This document shows, in pieces, positions 11,640-20,606 of a DNA stretch of 64,000 nucleotides. A program made the position numbers and the translations under genes. The stretch spans positions 186,001 to 250,000 of the forward strand of contig JAOTON010000320.1 in NCBI GenBank assembly GCA_034440635.1, read 5' to 3'. Source of the DNA: Lepas anatifera (lineage: Eukaryota > Arthropoda > Thecostraca > Lepadidae). The notes under the pieces were generated by a model. It ran no database searches and was not told where the DNA came from. It saw nothing but the letters and a program-made list of their open reading frames with translations. Numbering within the stretch: position 1 is the first letter of the stretch; each line of letters starts with the position of its first letter.

Positions 11640-13264
11640 TATGTGTTGACAGACGATGAGAAACATCTTTTAAACTTAGGCTTAAACTGTTCGATTTTTC
11701 CAAAACGCGACCAAGCAAGCAAAAAACCTTAACTAGAGATTTTGTATCAGCAAATATGTGATTATCATAAGGATGGCAAGTTGAATGTTAACCCAGACAT
11801 TCAAGAACAATCAGCCGCCGAGAGCACAAAGAAACGCGGTAGCACAAAAAGCTGTTTGTTAGATGCGCGACTTCGTAATGCAGCAAAAACATACGGAACA
11901 ACAAGAATATCATATTTCGCCGAGCAGATAAGAGTTCTGTTTTCGTTATCCTGAACCGGTCTGACTACTTTCAAAAAGTGCGAGATATACTGAAGGATAC
12001 ATGTAAGTTTGAGAAGCTAAGCAGAAATCCTGTAAAGAGCATAAAGAATGAGCTAAATAAGTTAATAGAAGTGAATAACACCGAAAATGGAGGAGTCAAG
12101 TTTCCGAGGCTGATTGGTGAATATAGTCCAGGCTAATTCTACTGAAATCCAAAAACGCATAAACAGGGAAATCCCCTGAGGCCTATCATTTCCCAGATCC
12201 CAACACCAGCATATACAATATCAAAATTTCTGAATAAGATCCTTTCACCGTATATAGCGAAAGCTCATTCACTTCAGTCATCGGATGAATTTATAGAGAT
12301 TTTGAAAGTTATAGAAAGACAAGGAACATTGGACTCGTTGGACGTATCGTCACTCTTCGCCAATGTGTCGGTGAATAAAACGATAGAGATTATTCTTAGC
12401 TATGCTTACGAGCGTGACTCCATTCGTCACCGCGATTACCTAAGAAGATCCTTCAACGTCTCCTTGAAATATGCACGAAAGGAACACCATTTCGCTGTCT
12501 TGAAGGGAAACTCTTCCGGCAGAAAGATGGTGTTGCTATGGGCTCTCCCCTGGGCGTCCTTTTGCGGAGGCATATATGGCCTATACTGAGAGCGAGGTTC
12601 AGCAAGAAATGCCAGTTAAACCATTTACGTATTGTCGCTACATAGCCGATGATGTAAAGTACGAAGAACAACTGAAAGACTGGAATCATCTCCTGTCCTG
12701 AAATTTACGACGGAGTTAGCCAGCGATGGAAGCATGCCGTTCCTAGATGTTCAAGTAGACTCAAGAGACGCGGCGTACACAACATCTGTATACAGAAAGC
12801 AAAACAATGAAGGATTTTGCCTCAACGGAGAAAGCGAATGCCCCGATAAATACAAGAATAGCGTGATTTGCGCCAACATACACCGTGGAATCAAGCACTG
12901 TTCATCGTGGGCTCTGCTGTATCAGGAATTTAGCCGGATCAAACAAATACTAACCAACAATCACTACAAGACTAGCGACTTCGACGAACAGATCAGAAGA
13001 CTCCTGTACAGCCACTTCACACCACCCGAGAAGACAGGCACCAACAAACGACTACTTCTATACTAGAAATCCAGCATGACCACAACCTACAAGATCGCAG
13101 AAAAGGTCATCCGAAACATCGTGTACAACACTGTTCACCAACCAAGAGCGAGGAAAATCTCAATTTCATCATTTATTACAAAAGTCCTAAAGTAGCTAAT
13201 CTGGTAATGAAGAACAACCAAGCAAAAACTACCAAACTCAAAGCGACCAACGTAATCTACGAGT
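11640..13264 (+). pseudogene. Penelope-like retroelement reverse transcriptase (PLE1), broken
   Basis: A degraded PLE reading frame is spread over several frames. The N-terminus (LTDDEKHLLNLGLNC, about 11650) is followed by an alpha-helical segment (EQSAAESTKKRGS). Then come SVFVILNRSDYFQKVRDIL (about 11936), PLRPIISQIPTPAYTISKFL (about 12175), DVSSLFANVSVNKTIE (about 12337), DGVAMGSPLGV (about 12530) and the catalytic box YCRYIADDV (about 12627), which has an extra Ala before DD. The C-terminal thumb continues past 12734 (PFLDVQVDSRD). Multiple frameshifts and stops make it non-functional. The gene continues at 14851 after an inserted block. Confidence 0.85.
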
Positions 13265-14293
13265 TTAACCCGCGCCCCACCGGGGTCCGGCGCCACCTTC
13301 GCCCCACCGGGGGCCATCGATGGCCCCCCTCTAACTCCGAAAATATGGCCGTTAGCGCAAATCTGCAAAGTGCACTAGAAAGCTAGTGTGAATTCAGTAA
13401 GAAATTACTTACATGTTTTAGTGCTCAGGTCAATGGTTTGACCTCCAGAGGTCAAATTAGGTCAAGATCGGCTATTTTCACTCAAATATGCAATGATTAA
13501 GCAAAATGGGCATAACTCTTAGTTCATTAGAGCTATTTAGGCCTGGTAAGTACATTTGATAGAAAATTGCCAGTACATTTCCCGCTATGTGGAACGTAAA
13601 GACCTCCCGCCAGTGGTTTGACCGCCAGAGGTCACCTCGTGACCTAATATGACCTAAGGTCACGAAAGGTCAAAAAGTGACCTTGCCGTATATCAAATGA
13701 AAGCCAGTGACAAGACAAACACGATGGTGTTTGTTTCACCGCTCTAGCGTAATTAGGTCAAAAGTTATTGTCAAAATACTGTTTTTGACCTCTGGTGACC
13801 TTGGATGATCTTGGAAAAGTCAAAGGGCAAATATGACCCCTGGGATCCGTGAAAGGGTGTCAAAAAACGCTGTTCTGAGCAGTCTGAGTATTTGCAATCA
13901 TTTTTGTGGCTTTTATATCAATGAACAGCTTTTCCCCATGTTTTTCCAATGGGAGAGGTCGCCTCGTGACCTGACCTCAGGGCACAAAATCGAAAAATCC
14001 CGGATATACACCTTGTAGATCCTGGAGGGTTCATGAAGTGTGGGAAGTTTCAAATTGATCGACTTTGAAATGTAGCTCTTACAGAGCTCTAAAGTTGAAG
14101 TGAGGTGGCCTTGGTTGACCTCGTCTGGTGACCTGACCTTGGGTGACCCGGGGTAAAAAATTTCAAGGATGATGGGAAAATGATGCAGTAAGAGGTAGAG
14201 CCCTCAACCGCGGTGCTGCGCCTCGTCGTTTTTCTGCTATCCCGGAAAAACCTTAGGAGGGGCCATCGATGGCCCCGGTGGGGCGAGGGTTAA
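13265..14293 (-). mobile_element. Family A TTAA element (A10), full length
   Basis: Read on the + strand it opens TTAACCCGCGCCCCACCGG (the A right end) and closes GGGGCGAGGGTTAA (the A left end), with the CCATCGATGG core near both ends. It was inserted at TTTAAA within the Penelope-like gene. About 20 AGGTCA/TGACCT hexamers are expected from sister copies, and many are visible. Confidence 0.92.
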
Positions 14294-14457
14294 GAGGCGG
14301 GCAAAGGTACCTGGCACATAACGCATTAAAAAAACCTTGAGCAAGCACCTAAGTAAGTTCTAGGGCAAATGCTTTCTTCAGGGTCCTTACAATAGCCACA
14401 AATCTGAGGCCCTCAATTGTTTTTTTTGAGGACAGTCGGAAAACATAATTGATAAGA
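14294..14457 (+). repeat. LINE 3' end fragment plus unassigned sequence
   Basis: GAGGCGGGCAAAGGTACC...GCACATAACGC followed by GAGCAAGCACC matches the 3' end of the RNase H LINE at 62731-62790 (GAGGCGGGCAAAGGTGC, CACAGAACGC, AAGCAAGC). The remaining ~110 bases are unassigned. Confidence 0.6.
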
Positions 14458-14854
14458 TTAACACGCGCATTGATGGGGGGGCAAGTACCCGCCCACCTCT
14501 CGGTTTTTTTCGGAGATAGAAGAAAAATGGCGGCGCGTAGCGCCACCGTACTTGGCATACCTTTTTTCTCATCATTTTTACAACTTCTGTAAAAATTTTA
14601 AGGTTAGGTCATCTCAGGTCAGGTCACCAGTACAGGTCATGTGACCTAACCTCAAAAAAAGTTTAAGATAGCACAAGTCGGAGCAGGGTGATCTTATCCG
14701 AATGAACCTCATATCACATAACGGGCCCACCGAGTTCTCTAAAATATGCTCCGGTAGAGGTAGAGCCCTCAACCGCGGTGCTGCGCCTCGTCGTTTTTCT
14801 GCTATCCCGGAAAAACCTTGGGGGCATCGATGGCCCCCGTGGGGCGAGGGTTAA
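14458..14854 (+). mobile_element. Chimeric TTAA element: B left end fused to inverted A left end
   Basis: Bases 14458-14754 are the left part of family B (TTAACACGCGCATTGATGG onward, ending in ATATGCTCCGG). Bases 14756-14854 are the A left end in reverse (GAGGTAGAGCCCTCAACCG to GGGGCGAGGGTTAA). Both outer ends are TTAA. The A part repeats 14191-14293 almost exactly. Confidence 0.8.
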
Positions 14855-15173
14855 ATGCCCGATCGGTGACTGCGCGCGCCGGAACAACTCAGCTTACGTT
14901 GGCTACACAACTACAACCCTATCTAGACGGATAACCATGCACCTACAGGACGGAGCCCCTCTGAAGCATGTCTATCAAAACCACAACATGAAGTTAACGA
15001 GGAAAATACTAGAGGAGAACACTAACATTATGGCCAGATGTAGTGATGTGCGTAGGCTAAAAGTAATGGAAGCTGTTTACATCAGGGACAGGGACTCCAT
15101 CATTAACAAGCAGCTCAACATGAATGGTACCCTGTACCTCTATGATGGCCGGCCACTCGCGCCCCGGGTGTAA
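14851..15173 (+). pseudogene. Penelope-like element GIY-YIG endonuclease region (PLE1, 3' part)
   Basis: Removing 13265-14850 joins GAGT to TTAAATGCCC, giving the in-frame peptide TNVIYEFKCPIGDC across the junction. The downstream frame encodes CPIGDCARRNNSAYVGYTTT, then TLSRRITMHLQDG and EAVYIRDRDSIINKQLN, and ends at TAA (15171-15173). This is the Cys-rich linker and GIY-YIG-type nuclease of Penelope-like elements (YVG for YIG; Arg in LSRR; the E in MEAVYI). This part is intact even though the upstream RT is broken. Confidence 0.85.
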
Positions 15174-15458
15174 AGTGAGGAATGTTACATGTTAGATGTG
15201 AGGAATGTTATAAGTGCATATATAGTGTTATGATTATAAGGTGATTTAAGGTATCGTGTAACTAATAAGTAATCACTTAATTTCATTAACAATTATATCT
15301 TAGCATATTTCACATCAAAACGGGGGTACAAGTGCCATTTATGCTCGTTTTTCATTCAACTGTATTCCAAACTATCGCAATTTACTTTTTCGTGTCATAT
15401 TTGATATCAAAGGATCGCGTCGCCATGAATAGGATATATTATATATATTTTTAATGTA
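15174..15458. other. PLE 3' untranslated/spacer region
   Basis: AT-rich, with no feature. It separates the end of the Penelope-like gene from the next N-terminal-like remnant. Confidence 0.4.
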
Positions 15459-15660
15459 ATGCCTGATGATGAGTGCCAACTCGAAACGTTGCAAGCCAAT
15501 ACATTAAATAATATCCTCCAGAATTTATCACAAGATCATCGTAAAATAATAAGAGACATTGCAAAGCTGACAAGAAACAAAATCAAAGCGAACTTTACGG
15601 TCATTATTACATCGAAATGTGAACAAGAAAACTTACTCCCTAATTTCACGAAAATATATA
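15459..15660 (+). pseudogene. Penelope-like N-terminal remnant
   Basis: The frame contains NNILQNLSQDHRKIIRDIAK and LTRNKIKANF. The counterpart on the minus strand at 24045-24265 reads ILSDLDNQGKKLLRKIESL and TKKKTTLN. Both sit downstream of a GIY-YIG end and just before a GGCCCGTTTGCAAAC array. This fits the partially tandem copies (pseudo-LTR) common in Penelope-like elements. The assignment is by position and weak similarity. Confidence 0.5.
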
Positions 15661-15680
15661 TACATATATATGTATGTTAC

Positions 15681-15855
15681 GGCCCGTATGGAAAACCGGC
15701 CCGTCTGCAAACGGGCCGGCCCATTTGTAAACGGGCCAAATAGCTGGCCCGTATGCAAACGGGCCAGCAAATTGGCCCGTTTGCAAATGGGCCGGTCCGT
15801 TTGCATAGTCGTCCGGCCCGTTTGCAAACCGGCCGGACTTTTTTGCAAACGGGCC
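15681..15855. repeat. GGCCCGTTTGCAAACGGGCC hairpin array
   Basis: Repeated near-palindromes of the form GGCCCGTTTGCAAACGGGCC, some with TATGCAAAC or TCTGCAAAC centres, are separated by short A/T linkers. Every unit can fold on itself. A sister array in the opposite orientation is at 23744-24029, with units in similar order. Confidence 0.9.
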
Positions 15856-16389
15856 AAAGCTGATAAAGATGTGGGTAGCAGGTAATGACAAGTCAACTTA
15901 GTCGATGGTATGTCGGTTAGGAGAAAAATTGTCAATCGCGAGGTGTAAGTGAGTGACATGTCAACCATGTCAATAATAATTTGAATAAGAGAAACACGCC
16001 ATCAATGATCTGAAAGTTTTGGGTAATAGTTTTTGTCATGAAACTGCCCTATATCTATCAATAGCTGTCATGATACCGTTAAATATTTACTGATAGATAT
16101 ATATCCTTCTGAAACCACCTAAGCATAAGCATAAGCCTGGGCATAAGCGATCATTAGCGATCCCTGCTTTAGTGAAATATTAATTTTCATACTAGGTAAG
16201 TATGTACTTTGACTAAGTTACTAGTCATTCTAGATACTTGTTAAATATGTTTGCAGTCAAATTCAAGATAATTTATAAAAACATAGGCGTTTTTGTCTTT
16301 GTTCACGGCTTTGGCATACAGTTTCTCATATTGCAGCCCACATCAGGGCAACGAGATCAGCAGAACAGTGGATTTAAGCAACAGTGCAT
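15856..16389. other. Unassigned AT-rich stretch
   Basis: No gene or repeat is recognised, except a short CATAAGC triplet-like repeat near 16121. Confidence 0.4.
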
Positions 16390-16419
16390 TTAATACAAAT
16401 TTTGAACCAGCTCCCCGCA

Positions 16420-16762
16420 GATTGCAACACCATTTCTGATAAAACTTACTTGCAGAATGTTGGGGTTGGCTCCAAAGATACAGAAAATGTCAACTAGGTT
16501 GTACGCCACCTGTTGTTCTGACTTTGTTCGGAGTGGACGCAACACTACGAATTTGGTGAGGTGATTCTGACAATTTAGTATATAGGAATATCCATCCTTC
16601 CTCTCACTGTGCCAGTCGCTGAGGTCGACTTGAGCATGTCTGGCCATGTCATCAGTAATGGTTGAGAGAGACACTATTGTATTCTGTAGCCGTGTCTTCT
16701 TCGTCTCGCAGTTTTTGCAGGTTTCTAGGTACAGCCCGACAGTTGCACGGCTAATGTTGGCG
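16420..16762 (-). pseudogene. Integrase (DDE) fragment, KRBA2-like
   Basis: The minus frame reads YANISRATVGLYLETCKNC (the CC half of an HHCC zinc finger), then HAQVDLSDWHSERKDGYSYI (first catalytic Asp), NHLTKFVVLRPL and AYNLVDIFCIFGA. This is the integrase core found in Gypsy/Ginger-type elements and in KRBA2-like proteins. Where the second catalytic motif (SDNG) should follow LQ, the sequence is SFIRNG, so the domain is degenerate. The upstream part is cut off by repeat E at 16763. It would have acted in strand transfer; it is now dead. Confidence 0.65.
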
Positions 16763-16830
16763 TATTTGTACTTCACTGCGTTAAAGGGAAAGTGGCACCA
16801 CTTTCCCTTTAACGCAGTAAAGTACAAATA
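16763..16830. repeat. 33-nt inverted arms, 2-nt loop
   Basis: Arm 16763-16795 pairs with 16798-16830 with one mismatch; the loop is CA. The arms contain GCGTTAAAGGGAAAGTGG. It lies at the junction of repeat E and the integrase fragment. Confidence 0.95.
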
Positions 16831-17260
16831 ACGTAGTTTTAACTCAGATAGCCAAGTTGTAAAGCATGCTGGAAAACCCGGCACTCAATATATCGTTTGT
16901 CTTGAAACTCAAAGCTTCCGTAGAGAAAAGCTAACAACCTACCTGAAATAAACCCCACATGTACCCCATGTAGCAGGCCACAACTGTCAGCTGTTGGTGT
17001 GACGACATATGCTGACGTCATGGTGAGTATCAGCCAATCGAAGCCCTTGAAGCCTATTGAATATGGTAGTAGTTGTCAGATCATGACATCATCCACAGGC
17101 AGAGACTTATTACTTTCTATAGAGGAGCATTTTAAAAATAAAAATATCGAGCTTATTGTACATGTTTTCAGGGGAAATCATGGACGCTTTCATGAACTTT
17201 GGCTAGAAGTACCCCTAATTGCACTAAATTCCAAGATTCAACCAGGGTGCCACATTCCCT
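16763..17260 (-). mobile_element. Repeat E (E1), with terminal 33-bp palindrome
   Basis: Similar sequence recurs at 32162-32390 and 34428-34666. The shared features are TACAATAAGCT, TCTCTGCCTGTGGATG, TTCATTGGCTGA-like and TGACGTCA segments, and the ends carry TTAAAGGGAAWGTGG. The left end is a near-perfect palindrome (16763-16830). A1 inserted at its right TTTAA. No coding capacity is convincing. Superfamily unknown. Confidence 0.7.
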
Positions 17261-18292
17261 TTAACCCTCGCCCCACCGGGGGGCCATCGATGGCCCCCTA
17301 AGGTTTTTCCGGGATAGCAGAAAAACGACGAGGCGCAGCACCGCGGTTGAGGGCTCTACCTCTCACTGCATCATTTTCCCATCATCCCTGAAATTTTTTA
17401 CCCCGGGTCACCCAAGGTCAGGTCACCAGACGAGGTCAACCAAGGTCACCTCACTTCACTTTAGAGCTCTGTAAGAGTTACATTTCAAAGTCGATCGATT
17501 TGAAACTTCCTACACTTCATGACCCCTCCAGGGTCTACAAGGTGTATATCCGGGATTTTTCGATTTCGTGCCCTGAGGTCAGGTCACGAGGCGACCTCTC
17601 CCATTGGAAAAGCATGGGGAAAAGCTATTTCATGATATAAAAGCCACAAAAATGATTGCAAATACTCAGACTGCTCAGAACAACGTTTTTGGACACCCTT
17701 TCACGGATCCCAGGGGTCATATTTGCCCTTTGACTTTTCCAAGGTCATCCAAGGTCACCAGAGGTCAAAAACAGTATTTTGACAATAACTTTTGACCTAA
17801 TTGAGTTAGAGCGGTGAAACAAACACCATCGTGTTTGTCTTGTCACTGGCTTTCATTTAATATACGGCAAGGTCACTTTTTGACCTTTCGTGACCTCAGG
17901 TCATATTAGGTCACGAGGTGACCTCTGGCGGTAAAACCACTGGCGGGAGGTCTTTACGTTCCACAAAGCGGAAAAAGTACTGGCAATTTGCTATCAAATG
18001 TACTTTACCAGGCCTCAATAGCTCTAATGACATAAGAGTTATGCCCAGTTTGCTTAATCATTGCATATTTGAGTGAAAATAGCCGATCTTGACCTAATTT
18101 GACCTCTGGAGGTCAAACCATTGACCTGAGCACTAAAACATGCGAAGTAATTTCTTACTGAATTCACGCGGGCTTTCTATTGCACTTTGCAGATTTGCGC
18201 TAACGCCCATATTTTCGGAGTTAGAGGGGGGCCATCGATGGCCCCCGGTGGGGGCGAAGGTGGCGCCGGACCCCCGGTGGGGCGCGGGTTAA
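17261..18292 (+). mobile_element. Family A TTAA element (A1), full length reference copy
   Basis: 1032 bp. It starts TTAACCCTCGCCCCACCGG and ends CCCCGGTGGGGCGCGGGTTAA. GGGGCCATCGATGGCCCC palindromes lie just inside both ends. TAAGGTTTTTCCGGGATAGC follows the left palindrome. The interior holds about 20 AGGTCA/TGACCT hexamers (my count), including AGGTCACGAGGTGACCT and TGACCTCTGGAGGTCA. A 63-codon frame at 17604 recurs in sister copies but shows no known domain. It is non-autonomous; the ends and TTAA target resemble piggyBac-type elements. Confidence 0.95.
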
Positions 18293-18481
18293 ACGTCTTG
18301 CTACTGCCAGGATGCCCCAGTGAAAGGTGCAGCTCATGAATAACATCAAAGACTTCCTTATTGTGGATGATTTCTCGTCATGTGTTTTTGTTGATCAACT
18401 TTTGCACTCCTGCAATTGTAATTAAATCATACTTTTTTGAAGCGCGGGTAGTGTCTCGCTAAGTACAGCTTTCCATGAGCC

Positions 18482-20174
18482 TTAACACGCGCATTGACGG
18501 GGGTCTGAGCCACCTTCGCATTGACGGGGGGCGGGTACCCGCCCCTAAGATCTCGAGAACCACAGTAGGTAGCGAAAAACGGTAAACGGCGTTGGGCTGC
18601 CCATCCACTTCTCCATCGAAAACATTTGAACCATTTTTTTGTCAGGTCACATTTAAGGTCATGAGAGGTCAAAACATGCCCGTCATAGGGATAACATGTA
18701 AATTCAGTTTTTCGGCCATTAACACGCGCATTGACGGGGGGCGGGTACCCGCCCCCCTCGGGTTTTTCGGAGATAGTAGAAAAACGGCGGCGCTACGCGC
18801 CGCCGTACTTGGTATACCTTTTCCCTCATCATTTTTACAACTTCTGTGAAAATTTTAAGGTTAGGTCATCTCAGGTCAGGTCACCAGTACAGGTCAAGTG
18901 ACCCGACCTCAAAAAAGTTTAAGATAGCATAAGTCGGAGCAGGGTGAACTTATCCGATTGAAACTCATATCACATACTGGCCCCACCGAGTTCTCTAACA
19001 TATGTTCCGGTATTTTTGATATCGATGACCTAAGGTCAGAAACGAGGCATGACCTCTCCATTGGAAATACATGGGAAAAATGGTTTTTACGGAATAACTC
19101 AGTAACGGATGGTGATAGAGCATTTATTTTAGCTGCATTAGACTCACCTGGGCTTTGCGGTTCTAATGATATGCATTTTATATAATTTGACCCTGACCTG
19201 ACCTCAGGTCAGGTCAAATCCTTGATTTGACCTAGCAAGGTCAAATTATATATCATTCGATTCGGCTTACTAAGAGGATTCATATAGTTCAAGTCGTTTT
19301 GCTCTATCTTTACTTGTTCAGATGTAATGCCCGAAAAACTGAATTTTACATGTTACCCCTATGACGGGCATGTTTTGACCTCTCGTGACCTTAAATGTGA
19401 CCTGACAAAAAAATGGTTCAAATGTTTTCGATGGAGAAGTGGATGGGCAGCTCAACGCCGTTTACCGTTTTTCGCTACCTACCGTGGTTCTCGAGATCTT
19501 AGGGGGGCGGGTACCCGCCCCCCCGTCAATGCGAAGGTGGCTCAGACCCCCGTCAATGCGCGTGTTAAATCTGAACAAGTAAAGATAGAGCAAAACGACT
19601 TAAACTATATGAATCCTCTTAGCAAGCCGATTCGAATGATATATAAGTTGACCTTGCTAGGTCAAATCAAGGATTTGACCTGACCTGAGGTCAGGTTAGG
19701 GTCAAATTATATAAAATGCATATCATTAGAACAGCAAAGCCCAGGCGAGTCTAATGGAGCTAAAATAAATGCTCTATCACCATCCGTTACTGAGTTATTC
19801 CGTAAAAACCATTTTTCCCATGTATTTCCAATGGAGAGGTCATGCCTCGTACCTGACCTTAGGTCATCGATATCAAAAATACCGGAACATATTTTAGAGA
19901 ACTCGGTGGGGCCATTATGTGATATGAGTTTCAATCGGATAAGTTCACCCTGCTCCGACTTATGCTATCTTAAACTTTTTTTGAGGTCGGGTCACTTGAC
20001 CTGTAATGGTGATCTGACCTGAGATGACCTAACCTTAAAATTTTCACAGAAGTTGTAAAAATGATGAGGGAAAAGGTATACCAAGTACGGCGGCGCTACG
20101 CGCCGCCGTTTTTCTCCTATCTCCGAAAAACCCGAGGGGGGCGTGTACCCGCCCCCCGTCAATGCGCGTGTTAA
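18482..20174 (-). mobile_element. Family B TTAA element (B4), interrupted by B3
   Basis: The left edge TTAACACGCGCATTGACGG is at 18482 and the right edge CAATGCGCGTGTTAA ends at 20174. The copy is split at GGCCATTAA (18719) and resumes at TTAAATCTGAACAAG (19565). In uninterrupted copies the joint reads GGCCATTACATCTG. Confidence 0.92.
18719..19568 (+). mobile_element. Family B TTAA element (B3), full length reference copy
   Basis: 850 bp with TTAACACGCGCATTGACGG and CAATGCGCGTGTTAA ends. GGGCGGGTACCCGCCC palindromes lie at both ends. A CGGGTTTTTCGGAGATAG motif follows the left one. About 16 AGGTCA/TGACCT hexamers are present. It sits inside B4 in the opposite orientation, with TTAA duplicated. 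A 75-codon frame at 18958 recurs in many B copies. Confidence 0.95.
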
Positions 20175-20606
20175 TGTCCGCTAAGTCTTTGACGATCTCA
20201 TCATAAGTGACCTTCGGCACCGACTGCGTGTTTGGTGCTTTCTCATCTTTCGCAGCAACAAAAATAAGCAAAGAACTCCTCTTGCGACATAGTTCCTGAT
20301 TATAATCATTATTGGTAACTTAATGAAGCAAGAGAGTGGGCACAAGACGAGGTTTAGGACAATACGCACATTGGAAATGATATGACCGCATTCACTTTTC
20401 AGGGCATATTTTCCATAGTATTCAACAATCGAAAACCAATCTGATCAGAGGCTAGACAATGCCGGTGTTCACCAGAGGTGGTCTTTGCCTGTGACTAAGC
20501 CAGATTCTTAGCATCGTTAAAACTGTTTTTTGGCAAACAAGGAGCACTAAGTTATTTCCGGATACATATTTACTTTGATAACTGAATACGTAGGTACCAG
20601 TCATCC
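20175..20606. other. Unassigned spacer
   Basis: No gene or repeat is recognised. Confidence 0.4.

Noticed and set aside
15681..15855. GGCCCGTTTGCAAAC units as a CRISPR array
   Set aside because: The genome is eukaryotic, the spacers are short A/T linkers rather than unique 30-mers, and no cas genes exist.
17604..17795. 63-codon frame in family A as a small conserved protein gene
   Set aside because: Its recurrence follows from recent copying of the whole element; it has no domain, and several copies carry frameshifts or altered starts. Kept only as a test in the findings.
17261..18292. Calling the A-D elements piggyBac outright
   Set aside because: The TTAA target and CCC/GGG ends of A fit, but B and D ends (CACGCG, CTCGCG) and TTAG use do not settle it, and no transposase is seen.
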